NCBI GenBank assembly: GCA_902782245.1
Contig: CACZMI010000001.1
Span: forward strand, 158,472-222,471
Length of the DNA: 64,000 nucleotides
Direction of reading: 5' to 3'
From: an uncultured Bacteroidales bacterium
GTDB lineage: Bacteria; Bacteroidota; Bacteroidia; Bacteroidales; Bacteroidaceae
Shown: piece after piece, positions 8,107 through 15,849 of the stretch
Layout: each line of letters begins with the position of its first letter
How positions within the stretch are numbered: position 1 is the first letter of the stretch
Made by a program: the position numbers and the translations under genes
The notes under the pieces: generated by a model
What the model was told of the DNA's origin: nothing
The model's input: the letters and a program-made list of their open reading frames with translations, nothing else
Databases searched by the model: none

Positions 8107-9050
8107 TATCCCCGTATCCTGGTCAAAAAAGATTCCAGGACCTCCTTTCGTTGCCGTTCAAACCTTATTGCCTCGGCCGTGCCTTCATTCATTATGCGGT
8201 GCTGCATCATTCCGCGAACCTTATCGGCCTCTTTGAGCAGGGGTTTGTCACTGTCGGCAAGCGCAAAATCCATAAAACGTTCAAAAATATAGTCGGCAGC
8301 CTGGGCCGACGGGTGCATCATGTCATCAGCATAGAAACGATAGTCACGGAGTTCATCCATCAGAATCTCGTACGCCGGGAAATAATGTGCGTTGGGATAG
8401 CGGTTAACCAGTTTCTCAATGCCCAGATGCAGCGTGGCCTTGCTCAGCGTGTTGGCGTGCAGGCCATCGGCCAGATGACGCACAGGACTTACCGTGAATA
8501 TCCACTGTCTGTCCGGGCGTGCTGCCACATACTGGCTCAGCGCATCGTAAACCTGATCGGCGCTTATCATGGTGCGCTCAAAACGGTCGGCGGGCAGTTT
8601 ATGGCAGTTGGCCACCACATTGCCCGACTCCTTATCGGTATAAATGAATGCCGTACCCAGCGTAACCACCACCCAACCCTCACGGTAATAGAAGTCCGAT
8701 GCATCCGCTAATACCTTGTTGGCATTGTCCAGGAACTCCTGTGCAGTTGGGCGTGCCATGCTGCCATGATGATGGAAAGAGCAGAATCCACCGACGGTTT
8801 CAATAACATCATCCGGAATGAAACTGCACTGCTCCGCGTTTATGCCGTAACCCTCAAGCAGGCCCAGACAGTCCGATATGGAGCAGGGGTTGAACAGCAC
8901 TCCGAACGGATTCACCCGCGTATCAAAATAACGCTCCGTGCATCGGCGGCCCATTTCATCGGCAAAACAGGAGCCTATGAACAGGATGCTGTCCTTATAG
9001 GTCAGCCTCTTATCCAGCGGATTGATTTGGACGGGTGTGGTCAGTTTCAT
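8106..9050 (-). CDS. GSCFA domain protein
   Basis: A 314-residue protein with the family-defining motif SILFIGSCFADEMG at about residues 20-33. Other SGNH-esterase-like elements are present: VVTLGTAFIYTD, FTVSPVRHLAD, and DDMMHPSAQAADYIF near 240, which resembles the catalytic DxxH block. No signal peptide is visible. GSCFA proteins are widespread in Bacteroidota, and a role as SGNH-type esterase or acyltransferase acting on glycans is inferred from the fold. It overlaps the upstream nucleotidyltransferase gene by 4 bp, so translational coupling is likely. A substrate linked to nucleotide-sugar metabolism is possible but unproven. Confidence 0.85.
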   Translation of the reverse strand: MKLTTPVQINPLDKRLTYKDSILFIGSCFADEMGRRCTERYFDTRVNPFGVLFNPCSISDCLGLLEGYGINAEQCSFIPDDVIETVGGFCSFHHHGSMARPTAQEFLDNANKVLADASDFYYREGWVVVTLGTAFIYTDKESGNVVANCHKLPADRFERTMISADQVYDALSQYVAARPDRQWIFTVSPVRHLADGLHANTLSKATLHLGIEKLVNRYPNAHYFPAYEILMDELRDYRFYADDMMHPSAQAADYIFERFMDFALADSDKPLLKEADKVRGMMQHRIMNEGTAEAIRFERQRKEVLESFLTRIRG

Positions 9051-9784
9051 TTTGTAATGCCTTTGTACTCAGCACAGACCTTGTGGTATGATTCCAGATT
9101 GCCAATGTCATATCGGCTGCCGGGCATCTCCATCGCATAAACCGGCGTCTGTGTGCAGAGCCAGGCTATGTAACTTCCGGGTGCATCTGTTCCGCAACCG
9201 GCTGCGATACCGGCGGGCACCAGTCGGGCATCGGCCTTGGTATAGTAGTAGAACGGCGGGCAGCACCAATTGGAACGGGGCTGTGCGGGTTTCTCTTCCA
9301 TTCCTATAATCCTATCGTCAGGGGCCACTTCCACTACTCCGCACTTGACCAGTTTGGCGGCATTGGGCTCAAAGTAGCGCATAATGCATGATGTCTGCTT
9401 GGAGTGAGCATAACGCACAAACTTCTGCAGGCTGAAATCAAGCACGTTGTCACCTGCTATCACCAGCATGTCATCATCAAGGCCAAGCTGATCTATGGCA
9501 AACTGTATGTCACGGACAGCACCCAGACGGGTCTCATTTGTACTGGTTCCGTCGTCAACAACAGTAATCTTCACTGTCTTGCCCGATGCCCATTCAGTAA
9601 AATGATGAGTGAACTTGTGGTTTGAGATAACAACGTATTCATCGACAAGACCGGCCCCTTCTATATCATCTATGAGCCAGTCCAGGATGGTCTTGTCACC
9701 CACCTTAAGCAGGGGCTTGGGGAAATTCTCGGTCAGGGGATACAACCTGGTTGCATAACCCGCTGCAAGTATCAGGCACTTCAT
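9047..9784 (-). CDS. Sugar-1-phosphate nucleotidyltransferase
   Basis: A 245-residue cytoplasmic enzyme of the NTP-transferase family (RmlA/GalU fold). The N-terminal signature LAAGYATRLYPLTENFPKP contains the usual Arg and Lys contacts to the NTP. IAGDNVLDF supplies the metal-binding Asp, and GMEEKP is the typical sugar-phosphate loop. It should join a sugar 1-phosphate to a nucleotide and release pyrophosphate. It lies between the GHMP kinase (4-bp overlap) and the GSCFA gene, with an NDP-sugar 4-epimerase just upstream of the kinase. It is therefore a candidate to take the kinase product to a UDP- or NDP-sugar. Nucleotide and sugar specificity are not determined by what can be seen. Confidence 0.88.
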   Translation of the reverse strand: MKCLILAAGYATRLYPLTENFPKPLLKVGDKTILDWLIDDIEGAGLVDEYVVISNHKFTHHFTEWASGKTVKITVVDDGTSTNETRLGAVRDIQFAIDQLGLDDDMLVIAGDNVLDFSLQKFVRYAHSKQTSCIMRYFEPNAAKLVKCGVVEVAPDDRIIGMEEKPAQPRSNWCCPPFYYYTKADARLVPAGIAAGCGTDAPGSYIAWLCTQTPVYAMEMPGSRYDIGNLESYHKVCAEYKGITK

Positions 9785-10953
9785 AACTGCAAGCCGTCGG
9801 CCGAGTGGCAGATAGTAGCCATATATTTGCCCTCAAGTGCGGGGAATGCCTTGAGGTACTCCTTTGAAACCTTGTCGATAATGCTCTCGCGGTAAGCGGG
9901 ATCAATCAGGGCCATACAGCAGCCCTTGAATCCGGCGCCACTGAAACGGCCTCCGTATATACCGTCGGTGCGGGTCATGATGTCGTACAGTGTCTTGAGT
10001 TCGGGCGATCCCGTCTCCCAGTTGTAGATTGATGAGTTGCCCGACTGGAAACTCAATCGGCCGTACTCCTCAATATCACCCTTGCGCCAGGCCTCGGCTC
10101 CGGCCATCACGCGCTCCTGCTCGGTGTACCAGTGCTCGGCACGCTTGCGCCAGTTATCGGGCAGGCGGTCCTTATAAGTATCATATACATCACGCGGAAC
10201 CTGACGGAAATAGGTCTCACCAAACTTGCCGTACTCCATACCGGCATAAGCCAGCAGGGCATATGCGGCGCTTCGGCACTCATCCACCCTCATATTGAAC
10301 TTGCTGCCTGCCAGCGTACGCTCCACACCGCTAAAGAAAATGGCAATTTCATACGGTTTCATCGCAGGTTTGGTAGGAATCAGTTCATATGTGTCATCCT
10401 TGGTGTCCAGGTACAGCAGGTGGTCCTTCTTGGAGTACATCTCACAGCTTTGGTCCAGTTTGCCGCTGCTCACACCTACATAGTTGTTCTCGGATGCCAT
10501 CGCTATGGTTATCATCTCAAGGGCCGAAAGCTTAATGTTGTTGACCTTGCACAGGGCCGACAGAAACACCAGACATACGGCGGCCGATGATGACAGTCCG
10601 CCAATGGGAAGCGTACCCTCAATCACGCCGCAAAGTCCGGTGGAAAGGGTATAACGCTGAGCCAGTGCGATGGTCACACCGCGCAGATAATCGGCCCAGT
10701 CATTCTGCTTGACATCGGCAATCTCACGGATATGGAACTGCGCACGCTTGTCAAACTGCAGTGACTGCAACTCTATCACACCGTTCTGTTTCGGACTGTA
10801 GGCAAAATGAATGCCACGGTCTATGGCCAGACCTGTGATTCGGCCCAGCTGATGGTCCACATGAGCACCTATAGGGCATATGCGGTACGGGCAGAACGCC
10901 ACATCATCGGGCGCCTTGCGGTAAGTCTCTTCAAATATCTCTTGGCACTTCAT
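9781..10953 (-). CDS. GHMP sugar kinase, galacturonokinase/galactokinase-like
   Basis: A 390-residue kinase of the GHMP superfamily. The N-terminal substrate motif is PYRICPIGAHVDHQ at about residues 22-35, where classical galactokinases carry a GR(V/I)NLIGEHTDY-type motif. The ATP-binding motif is GTLPIGGLSSSAAV at about 125. The third motif GGRFSGAGFKGCC is near 335. From memory, the motif PYRICPxGAHxDHQ is the form found in plant galacturonokinase, so galacturonate, galactose or a related sugar is the likely substrate. The gene is 2 bp downstream of galE and overlaps the nucleotidyltransferase by 4 bp. No galT-like gene is present, so the operon looks like a kinase plus pyrophosphorylase salvage route to a UDP-sugar. 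Confidence 0.85.
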   Translation of the reverse strand: MKCQEIFEETYRKAPDDVAFCPYRICPIGAHVDHQLGRITGLAIDRGIHFAYSPKQNGVIELQSLQFDKRAQFHIREIADVKQNDWADYLRGVTIALAQRYTLSTGLCGVIEGTLPIGGLSSSAAVCLVFLSALCKVNNIKLSALEMITIAMASENNYVGVSSGKLDQSCEMYSKKDHLLYLDTKDDTYELIPTKPAMKPYEIAIFFSGVERTLAGSKFNMRVDECRSAAYALLAYAGMEYGKFGETYFRQVPRDVYDTYKDRLPDNWRKRAEHWYTEQERVMAGAEAWRKGDIEEYGRLSFQSGNSSIYNWETGSPELKTLYDIMTRTDGIYGGRFSGAGFKGCCMALIDPAYRESIIDKVSKEYLKAFPALEGKYMATICHSADGLQL

Positions 10954-10955
10954 AA

Positions 10956-11969
10956 TCAGAATCCGTTAGGGTTTTGGCGCTGCCAGTTCCAGCTGTCACG
11001 AACCATCTCGTCAAGTCCATACTCAGCCTTCCAGCCCAACTCCCGCTCCGCCTTGGAGGGGTCGCTGTAGCAGGTGGCTATATCGCCCGGACGGCGGGGC
11101 TTGATGCTGTACGGCACCTTTACGCCGTTTACTCTCTCAAATGCCTTTACCACATCCAGCACCGAGTATCCGTGACCGGTACCAAGGTTGTAAAGTCCCA
11201 GGCCGCACTTACGCTCAATTGCCTTGAGGGCGCACACATGACCGCGGGCCAGGTCCACCACATGAATGTAGTCACGCACGCCTGTACCGTCAGGGGTATC
11301 GTAGTCATTGCCGAAAACTCCCAATTCATCGCGTTTTCCTACTGCCACCTGTGTCACGTAAGGCATCAGGTTGTTGGGTATGCCGTTGGGGTTCTCGCCT
11401 ATCAGGCCGCTGGGATGAGCGCCGATGGGGTTGAAGTAGCGCAACAGCACCACGTTCCACTCCTTATCGGCATATTGCATATCGGTCAATACCTGCTCCA
11501 GCATGCTCTTGGTCCAGCCGTAGGGGTTGGTGCAGACGCCTTTGGGGCACTCCTCGGTTATGGGGATTATCTGCGGATTGCCGTAAACGGTTGCGCTCGA
11601 TGAAAAGATTATGTTCTTGACACCGTGGTCGCGCATAGCCTCAACCAGCACCAGCGTACCGCTGATGTTGTTCTCATAATACTCTATAGGCTTGCTTACT
11701 GACTCGCCCACGGCCTTGAGTCCGGCAAAATGTATGCAGGCGTCAAACTTGTACTGCTCCAGCACCTTGTCCAGCCCCTTGCGGTCGCGGATATCGACCT
11801 TATGGAACGGTATCTCTGTTCCGCCCAGAATCCTGGACACACGTCTCAGGCTCTCGGGGTTGGAGTTACTCAGATTGTCAACCACTACAGCAGTATGACC
11901 CGCCTTATAAAGTTCAATAATTGTGTGTGAGCCTATGAATCCGGCTCCACCTGTTACCAGTATATTCAT
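10956..11969 (-). CDS. galE: UDP-glucose 4-epimerase
   Basis: A 337-residue SDR-family epimerase. The Rossmann motif GGAGFIGSH lies at residues 7-15, the catalytic SSSATVYG block at about 124 supplies Ser/Thr, and NPYGWTKSMLE supplies the Tyr-xxx-Lys pair. The C-terminal substrate-binding part (RRPGDIATCYSDPSKA) is typical of GalE, and the length matches the family. It interconverts UDP-galactose and UDP-glucose in the cytoplasm. It overlaps the esterase gene upstream by 4 bp and precedes the sugar kinase by 2 bp, so it is part of the seven-gene operon. With the kinase and nucleotidyltransferase it could complete a GalT-free route from a hexose to UDP-glucose. Confidence 0.93.
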   Translation of the reverse strand: MNILVTGGAGFIGSHTIIELYKAGHTAVVVDNLSNSNPESLRRVSRILGGTEIPFHKVDIRDRKGLDKVLEQYKFDACIHFAGLKAVGESVSKPIEYYENNISGTLVLVEAMRDHGVKNIIFSSSATVYGNPQIIPITEECPKGVCTNPYGWTKSMLEQVLTDMQYADKEWNVVLLRYFNPIGAHPSGLIGENPNGIPNNLMPYVTQVAVGKRDELGVFGNDYDTPDGTGVRDYIHVVDLARGHVCALKAIERKCGLGLYNLGTGHGYSVLDVVKAFERVNGVKVPYSIKPRRPGDIATCYSDPSKAERELGWKAEYGLDEMVRDSWNWQRQNPNGF

Positions 11970-12859
11970 TTACCAATGTTTTTTCTCTCCACAGTCCAGT
12001 CGGGGCGCTGCTCCAGTCCGCTGGGGCTACCCACAAGCATCTTCTGAGCCTCCTTATCGCCCTTGAGTTGCCAATTGAGCCAAGCCAGGGCTGCAATTGA
12101 GAACTCACCTCCGTGGGGCTGGCCGTATGTGCCGCCGTGACCTACGGGATAGTTCACTGCAATTGCCGGAACATGGTCAATCTGCTTGAAGTCATCCATA
12201 CCGTTCTCATATGCTATGTCGGTGGGACCGCCCAGCAGATACATCACCGGGGTGTGAATCTTCTTAAGGTCCTCCTTTGCGGGCATCGGCATACCGGGAA
12301 CTGCCCCTGACGGATCTATGAATGATCCGCTGTTACATATCATGATTGCCTTGAGTCTTGTATCGGCCGCATTGACCAGAGTCTGCAGACCGCCGCATGA
12401 CATACCTGCTGCAGCAATGTTCTTGACGTCCAGCTTATTGTAGTAGGGGCTGTTCTTATCGGCGTTCTGAGCAATTGCCCAATCAAGACCCTCAATCTGC
12501 TGCTCAGACTTGGACTGTGCGCCGCGGTAACGCTCGCCCTCAGCCGGCCAGTAACCTATGGCTACTACCAGGAATCCGTGTGATGCAATCTCGCTCAGGA
12601 AATTCTGATGCTCCCAGGGAGAGTTGGTGCAGGCTCCGTTACCCCATACCAGAATGGGCAGCGGGTTCTTCTTGCCGAACTTGCTCAAGTCTGCGGGACG
12701 GAATATGGTATGTGCCTCAAGGCTTGGCTCCTCTACCATAATAGCCTTGTAAGGACCCGTTCCGCCATCCTCAACCGTACGGTTCTTTGTATAAGTCTCT
12801 TGAGCATTCAAGCTCATAACAAACGCTGCACCCAGCAGCAGAGAAAGAATCCTTTTCAT
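11966..12859 (-). CDS. Exported alpha/beta hydrolase
   Basis: A 297-residue protein with a signal peptide (MKRILSLLLGAAFVMSLNAQ, cleavage after Ala-Gln). The alpha/beta-hydrolase core shows the oxyanion-side motif ILVWGNGACTN, the nucleophile elbow AAGMSCGGLQT (Ser about residue 147), a downstream acid region LLGGPTDIAYENGMDDF, and the His in NYPVGHGGTYGQPHGG. This resembles the cutinase/polyester hydrolase and dienelactone hydrolase-like group. In this setting a carbohydrate esterase is plausible, but the acyl group removed is unknown. It is the first gene of the operon, with a -7 element about 25 nt upstream of its start. Confidence 0.82.
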   Translation of the reverse strand: MKRILSLLLGAAFVMSLNAQETYTKNRTVEDGGTGPYKAIMVEEPSLEAHTIFRPADLSKFGKKNPLPILVWGNGACTNSPWEHQNFLSEIASHGFLVVAIGYWPAEGERYRGAQSKSEQQIEGLDWAIAQNADKNSPYYNKLDVKNIAAAGMSCGGLQTLVNAADTRLKAIMICNSGSFIDPSGAVPGMPMPAKEDLKKIHTPVMYLLGGPTDIAYENGMDDFKQIDHVPAIAVNYPVGHGGTYGQPHGGEFSIAALAWLNWQLKGDKEAQKMLVGSPSGLEQRPDWTVERKNIGK

Positions 12860-12884
12860 ATCATGAAGTTTTTATAGTCTTTCG

Positions 12885-12892
12885 CAAATATA
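12885..12892 (-). promoter_or_regulatory. -7 element of the esterase-galE-kinase operon
   Basis: On the minus strand TATATTTG is a perfect TAnnTTTG match 26 nt before the first start codon at 12859. No clear -33 element is present. Confidence 0.55.
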
Positions 12893-12915
12893 GACATTAT
12901 TCTCGTTTAGGAGGG

Positions 12916-13188
12916 AACTTTTTGGGGTATAGATATCTGAAACTACGCACGCCGAACCTTGGATTTGACGAGACAACGGCTCCAGGCTACTACGAGCCCC
13001 TACGGACCCTAAACGTCGAACTCCTCCTTATAGCCCCTACGGGGTCTAACGTTCGTCAGACATGCGCCGTTCTTAACGGGATCCTCCGTGGGCTCTACGC
13101 TTACGCCCTCCGCCAATGCTCGTCAAACCCAAAGTTCGGCTACTGCAACAAGTTGCAGGGTTTCCGATACCTATACCCCAAAAAGTTC
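12916..13188. repeat. Large imperfect palindromic element filling the gap
   Basis: The roughly 335-bp gap between the operon and the GH51 gene is mostly one nested inverted repeat. The outer arms share GAACTTTTTGGGGTATAG with a few later changes. Inner arms share GCCGAAC(C/T)TTGG followed by TTTGACGAG. The centre, near 13030-13050, is itself palindromic (TAGCCCCTACGGGGTCTA). It has no convincing gene. It may be a non-autonomous mobile element (MITE-like) or a long structured RNA or terminator. Coordinates are good to a base or two. Confidence 0.7.
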
Positions 13189-13194
13189 GCTCGC

Positions 13195-15735
13195 TTAATA
13201 AGCTTTGGTGATGGTCAGCACACCGGCCGATAAGGCGGGAACGGAAAGGATTACGTCGTTTCCATCGAGCTTTCCGGCTGCTTTCTGCAGAGCTACTGCG
13301 TTCTTGTTCTCCATGCTGTTGGCTACAGTGAGTGAGCCGGGCGCATAGTACTCAAACTCCGTCTTGCTGACGCCCTCCCAGTCTCCTTTGATGCGCAGGG
13401 TTGCGGGTTCATCGGTGGGGTTGACTACCTTTACTATTACATCGGCTCCGTTCTCGGACATTGTGGTGCTTACGCTCACGTTGCCGGTCTCACCGCTGTA
13501 TGCCAGGCGGTACTTGCTGAAGTGGTCGTACCAGAGCTCAGTTACCTGGCAGTTGGGGGCCTTGAACAGGTCCTTGTAGTCAAAGTTTATGAACGCATTG
13601 TTCCAGTCGGGGGCATCGGTACGGCGGATAAAGAGGGCGGCGGCGCCCATGGCAACTACGTCACGGGCCTCGCACATGTTCAGGAATCCACCGGCAAACA
13701 GACCTGTACGCCAGTCAATGCTGTTAAGGTTCCACTCTGAGATAAAGAGCTTGATATTGGGATTGGGGCCCTGGGCTATCATCTGGGCGTAACGGTCATA
13801 CTGCTGTCCCAGACGCACCGGGCCGGTGGCGTAACCGCCCTGCTGCTCGTAGTGGTGCAGGCTCAGATAGTCAAAAAAATTACCGCTGCGCTTAATGAAC
13901 TGCTCGTCCTCGCCGAATCCGCCGCAGGCAATAATCTTGATTGACGGATCAACCTCTCGCATGGCTGTGCTGAAATCACGCACGCATTTCTCGTATCGGT
14001 CAATACCCATCTCCCACATCTCGTTGTCTATCTCCCAGAACTTGACATTATACGGTTCTGGGTGTCCGTTGGCGGCACGCTTTGCACCCCACTCATCGGT
14101 GGCAGGAGCGTTGCAGTAACGCACCCAGTTCACGGCATTCTGTAGGATCTGGTCGTATTCATCGGCCGGACGCTCAAACCTGACGCTTACCACGATAACC
14201 GGCTCTGTGTTGACCTCACGGCAAAAACGGATGAATTCATCGGTACCAAAGCAGTTCTGGTCATAGTCCATCCACATCCAGTGTGCCCAGCGCTCACGGT
14301 TCTCCTGCGGGCCGATGCCCCATTGCCAGTCATACTGCGCAACGTATCCGCCACCCGGCCAGCGCAGGCAGGTGGGGTGCAGCTCCTTTACGGCCTGCAG
14401 GATGTCTGGACGGAAACCACCCAAGTCCTTACCGGTCTGGGTGCTCATGGTAACCATATCTATCTGTACGGTTCCACCCTTGACTGAAATCGCAAAATCG
14501 CCGTCACCACTCACCTCAGGTTCCAGGGTGAATTCATATTTCTTCCACTCCTTGCTTTTTATCTTGCCAAGTGACTGGCGGGCTACAAACTGGCCATTTT
14601 CGTTACGGAGTCCAACAATAAGTTCACCCTTACCCTTAGCATATATGGAGCCAACATATTTTTCACCAGCGATAATATTCTGCGGACCCTGCATAATGCC
14701 GGATTCGGTCTTTACAGCAGTAATCTCCTGTGAGTAGCGCATGTTCACGGCATCGTCCTTTACAAGACGGTACTTGCCCTTACCGGTAGTCCAGAAGGGA
14801 GTCCACTCAGGAGCCACCTCCGGAATCTGCACATCCTTGGGGGTGCCGCTGAAAACTGTCTGTTCACCGCTCTTTACCGTGATGTTACGGTATGTAGCCT
14901 CAGTGTAATTAACCCAGAATACCAGGTCATTCTTACCGGCCTGCTCCAGTCCGCTGTACTTGACCACCTCCTTGTCGTCAAAGTACATGGTAACATCGGC
15001 ACCCTTACGGCTTATGCGTAACTTGTGCCAGTCCTGGTTCTCATTGACCTGATCCTTGGTGGCGGGGGCCGATGCCAAGGCGGCAAGGGTATTCATGCGC
15101 CTGCCGGGGCGGCCACCGAATCCCTGTGACTCACGCACCTCCATTGCGCAGATTGAGAAATCGGCAGTGGAGCTCTGCTGCTGCAATGCGGCACGGGCGT
15201 TAGCCTCATTGGCGGCATCTATCTGTGACTGTGTCTGTGCGGGTGTGAATGTGCGGCCCTCGTAATAGGGATCGTGTATGCGTGCAAAATATGCGCTTCC
15301 ATCGGTCTTTTGACCGAATGCAAAGCGTATGTCCATCAGTCCACCGCTCCATGAACGGCGTGCCAGTTTGTACGAGCGCCAGTTCAGGTCCATGGTGATT
15401 TCGTAGTCATCGGACTCAACGGTGGTGATGCTGAGCGGCTGCTCGTAACGGGTGGGTGAGTGCAGGATCATGTCATCATCCATATACCAGCCGTCAAAAT
15501 ATCCGTCACGCGGCGGGATGCCGGGGTACTGCTCGGGCTCGAATGAGCGGCCGTAGATCAACTCCTGCCAGACACCGTTGTTGGCGCTGAAGTAGATGTG
15601 CTCAAACAACTGTCCGTACAGCATCTCATCAATGATGCCGCTGGGCTGCTTACTCTCAACTGTAATCTCATACTCGTTCTGTGCCTGAACCCCTAGACTC
15701 AGGGCAAGCACACACATTGCGGTTAGTTTTTTCAT
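13195..15735 (-). CDS. GH51 alpha-L-arabinofuranosidase
   Basis: An exported arabinofuranosidase of 846 residues from the ATG at 15735. A GTG four codons earlier is less likely because the signal peptide MKKLTAMCVLALSLGVQAQ begins at the ATG. The N-terminal GH51 block (MLYGQLFEHIYFSANNGVWQ) is followed by a LamG/DUF1080-like insertion (about 100-300) and a CBM4-like domain (about 330-440). The catalytic barrel follows with LRWPGGGYVAQYDW, the acid/base in EIDNEMW (about 575) and the nucleophile in FISEWN (about 670). A beta-sandwich closes the protein. It should release arabinofuranose from arabinan or arabinoxylan fragments in the periplasm. A copy of the intergenic repeat sits just upstream of it. 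Confidence 0.93.
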   Translation of the reverse strand: MKKLTAMCVLALSLGVQAQNEYEITVESKQPSGIIDEMLYGQLFEHIYFSANNGVWQELIYGRSFEPEQYPGIPPRDGYFDGWYMDDDMILHSPTRYEQPLSITTVESDDYEITMDLNWRSYKLARRSWSGGLMDIRFAFGQKTDGSAYFARIHDPYYEGRTFTPAQTQSQIDAANEANARAALQQQSSTADFSICAMEVRESQGFGGRPGRRMNTLAALASAPATKDQVNENQDWHKLRISRKGADVTMYFDDKEVVKYSGLEQAGKNDLVFWVNYTEATYRNITVKSGEQTVFSGTPKDVQIPEVAPEWTPFWTTGKGKYRLVKDDAVNMRYSQEITAVKTESGIMQGPQNIIAGEKYVGSIYAKGKGELIVGLRNENGQFVARQSLGKIKSKEWKKYEFTLEPEVSGDGDFAISVKGGTVQIDMVTMSTQTGKDLGGFRPDILQAVKELHPTCLRWPGGGYVAQYDWQWGIGPQENRERWAHWMWMDYDQNCFGTDEFIRFCREVNTEPVIVVSVRFERPADEYDQILQNAVNWVRYCNAPATDEWGAKRAANGHPEPYNVKFWEIDNEMWEMGIDRYEKCVRDFSTAMREVDPSIKIIACGGFGEDEQFIKRSGNFFDYLSLHHYEQQGGYATGPVRLGQQYDRYAQMIAQGPNPNIKLFISEWNLNSIDWRTGLFAGGFLNMCEARDVVAMGAAALFIRRTDAPDWNNAFINFDYKDLFKAPNCQVTELWYDHFSKYRLAYSGETGNVSVSTTMSENGADVIVKVVNPTDEPATLRIKGDWEGVSKTEFEYYAPGSLTVANSMENKNAVALQKAAGKLDGNDVILSVPALSAGVLTITKAY

Positions 15736-15745
15736 ATTTGTAGAC

Positions 15746-15848
15746 ACTTCGTTGTTTATAATACGTTAGCACCTGCGTTTCCTGTCCAAGCGTCCGTCTA
15801 TCACGCAGGTTCTTTAGTATTGTTGGACGCTTGGTTCAGAAAATACGC
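15746..15848. repeat. Intergenic repeat element A
   Basis: Read on the minus strand, this roughly 100-bp element aligns along most of its length with element C (20742-20880). Shared blocks include GCGTATT(C/T)TCTGA, CCTGCGT, GGACG and AACGTATTA. Within it, CCAAGCGTCC (15786-15795) and GGACGCTTGG (15825-15834) form an inverted repeat, and ACCTGCGT/ACGCAGGT form a second one. It fills the space between the GH51 and U32 genes. Confidence 0.65.
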
Positions 15849-15849
15849 T

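Noticed and set aside
8025-8711. A 228-codon plus-strand frame opposite the GSCFA gene and the receptor start
   Set aside because: It is antisense to two well-supported genes and has no domain, promoter or sensible start context.
12922-13233. A 103-codon open frame on the plus strand in the gap before GH51
   Set aside because: It exists because the gap is a palindromic repeat. It has no promoter or family resemblance and ends inside the GH51 gene.
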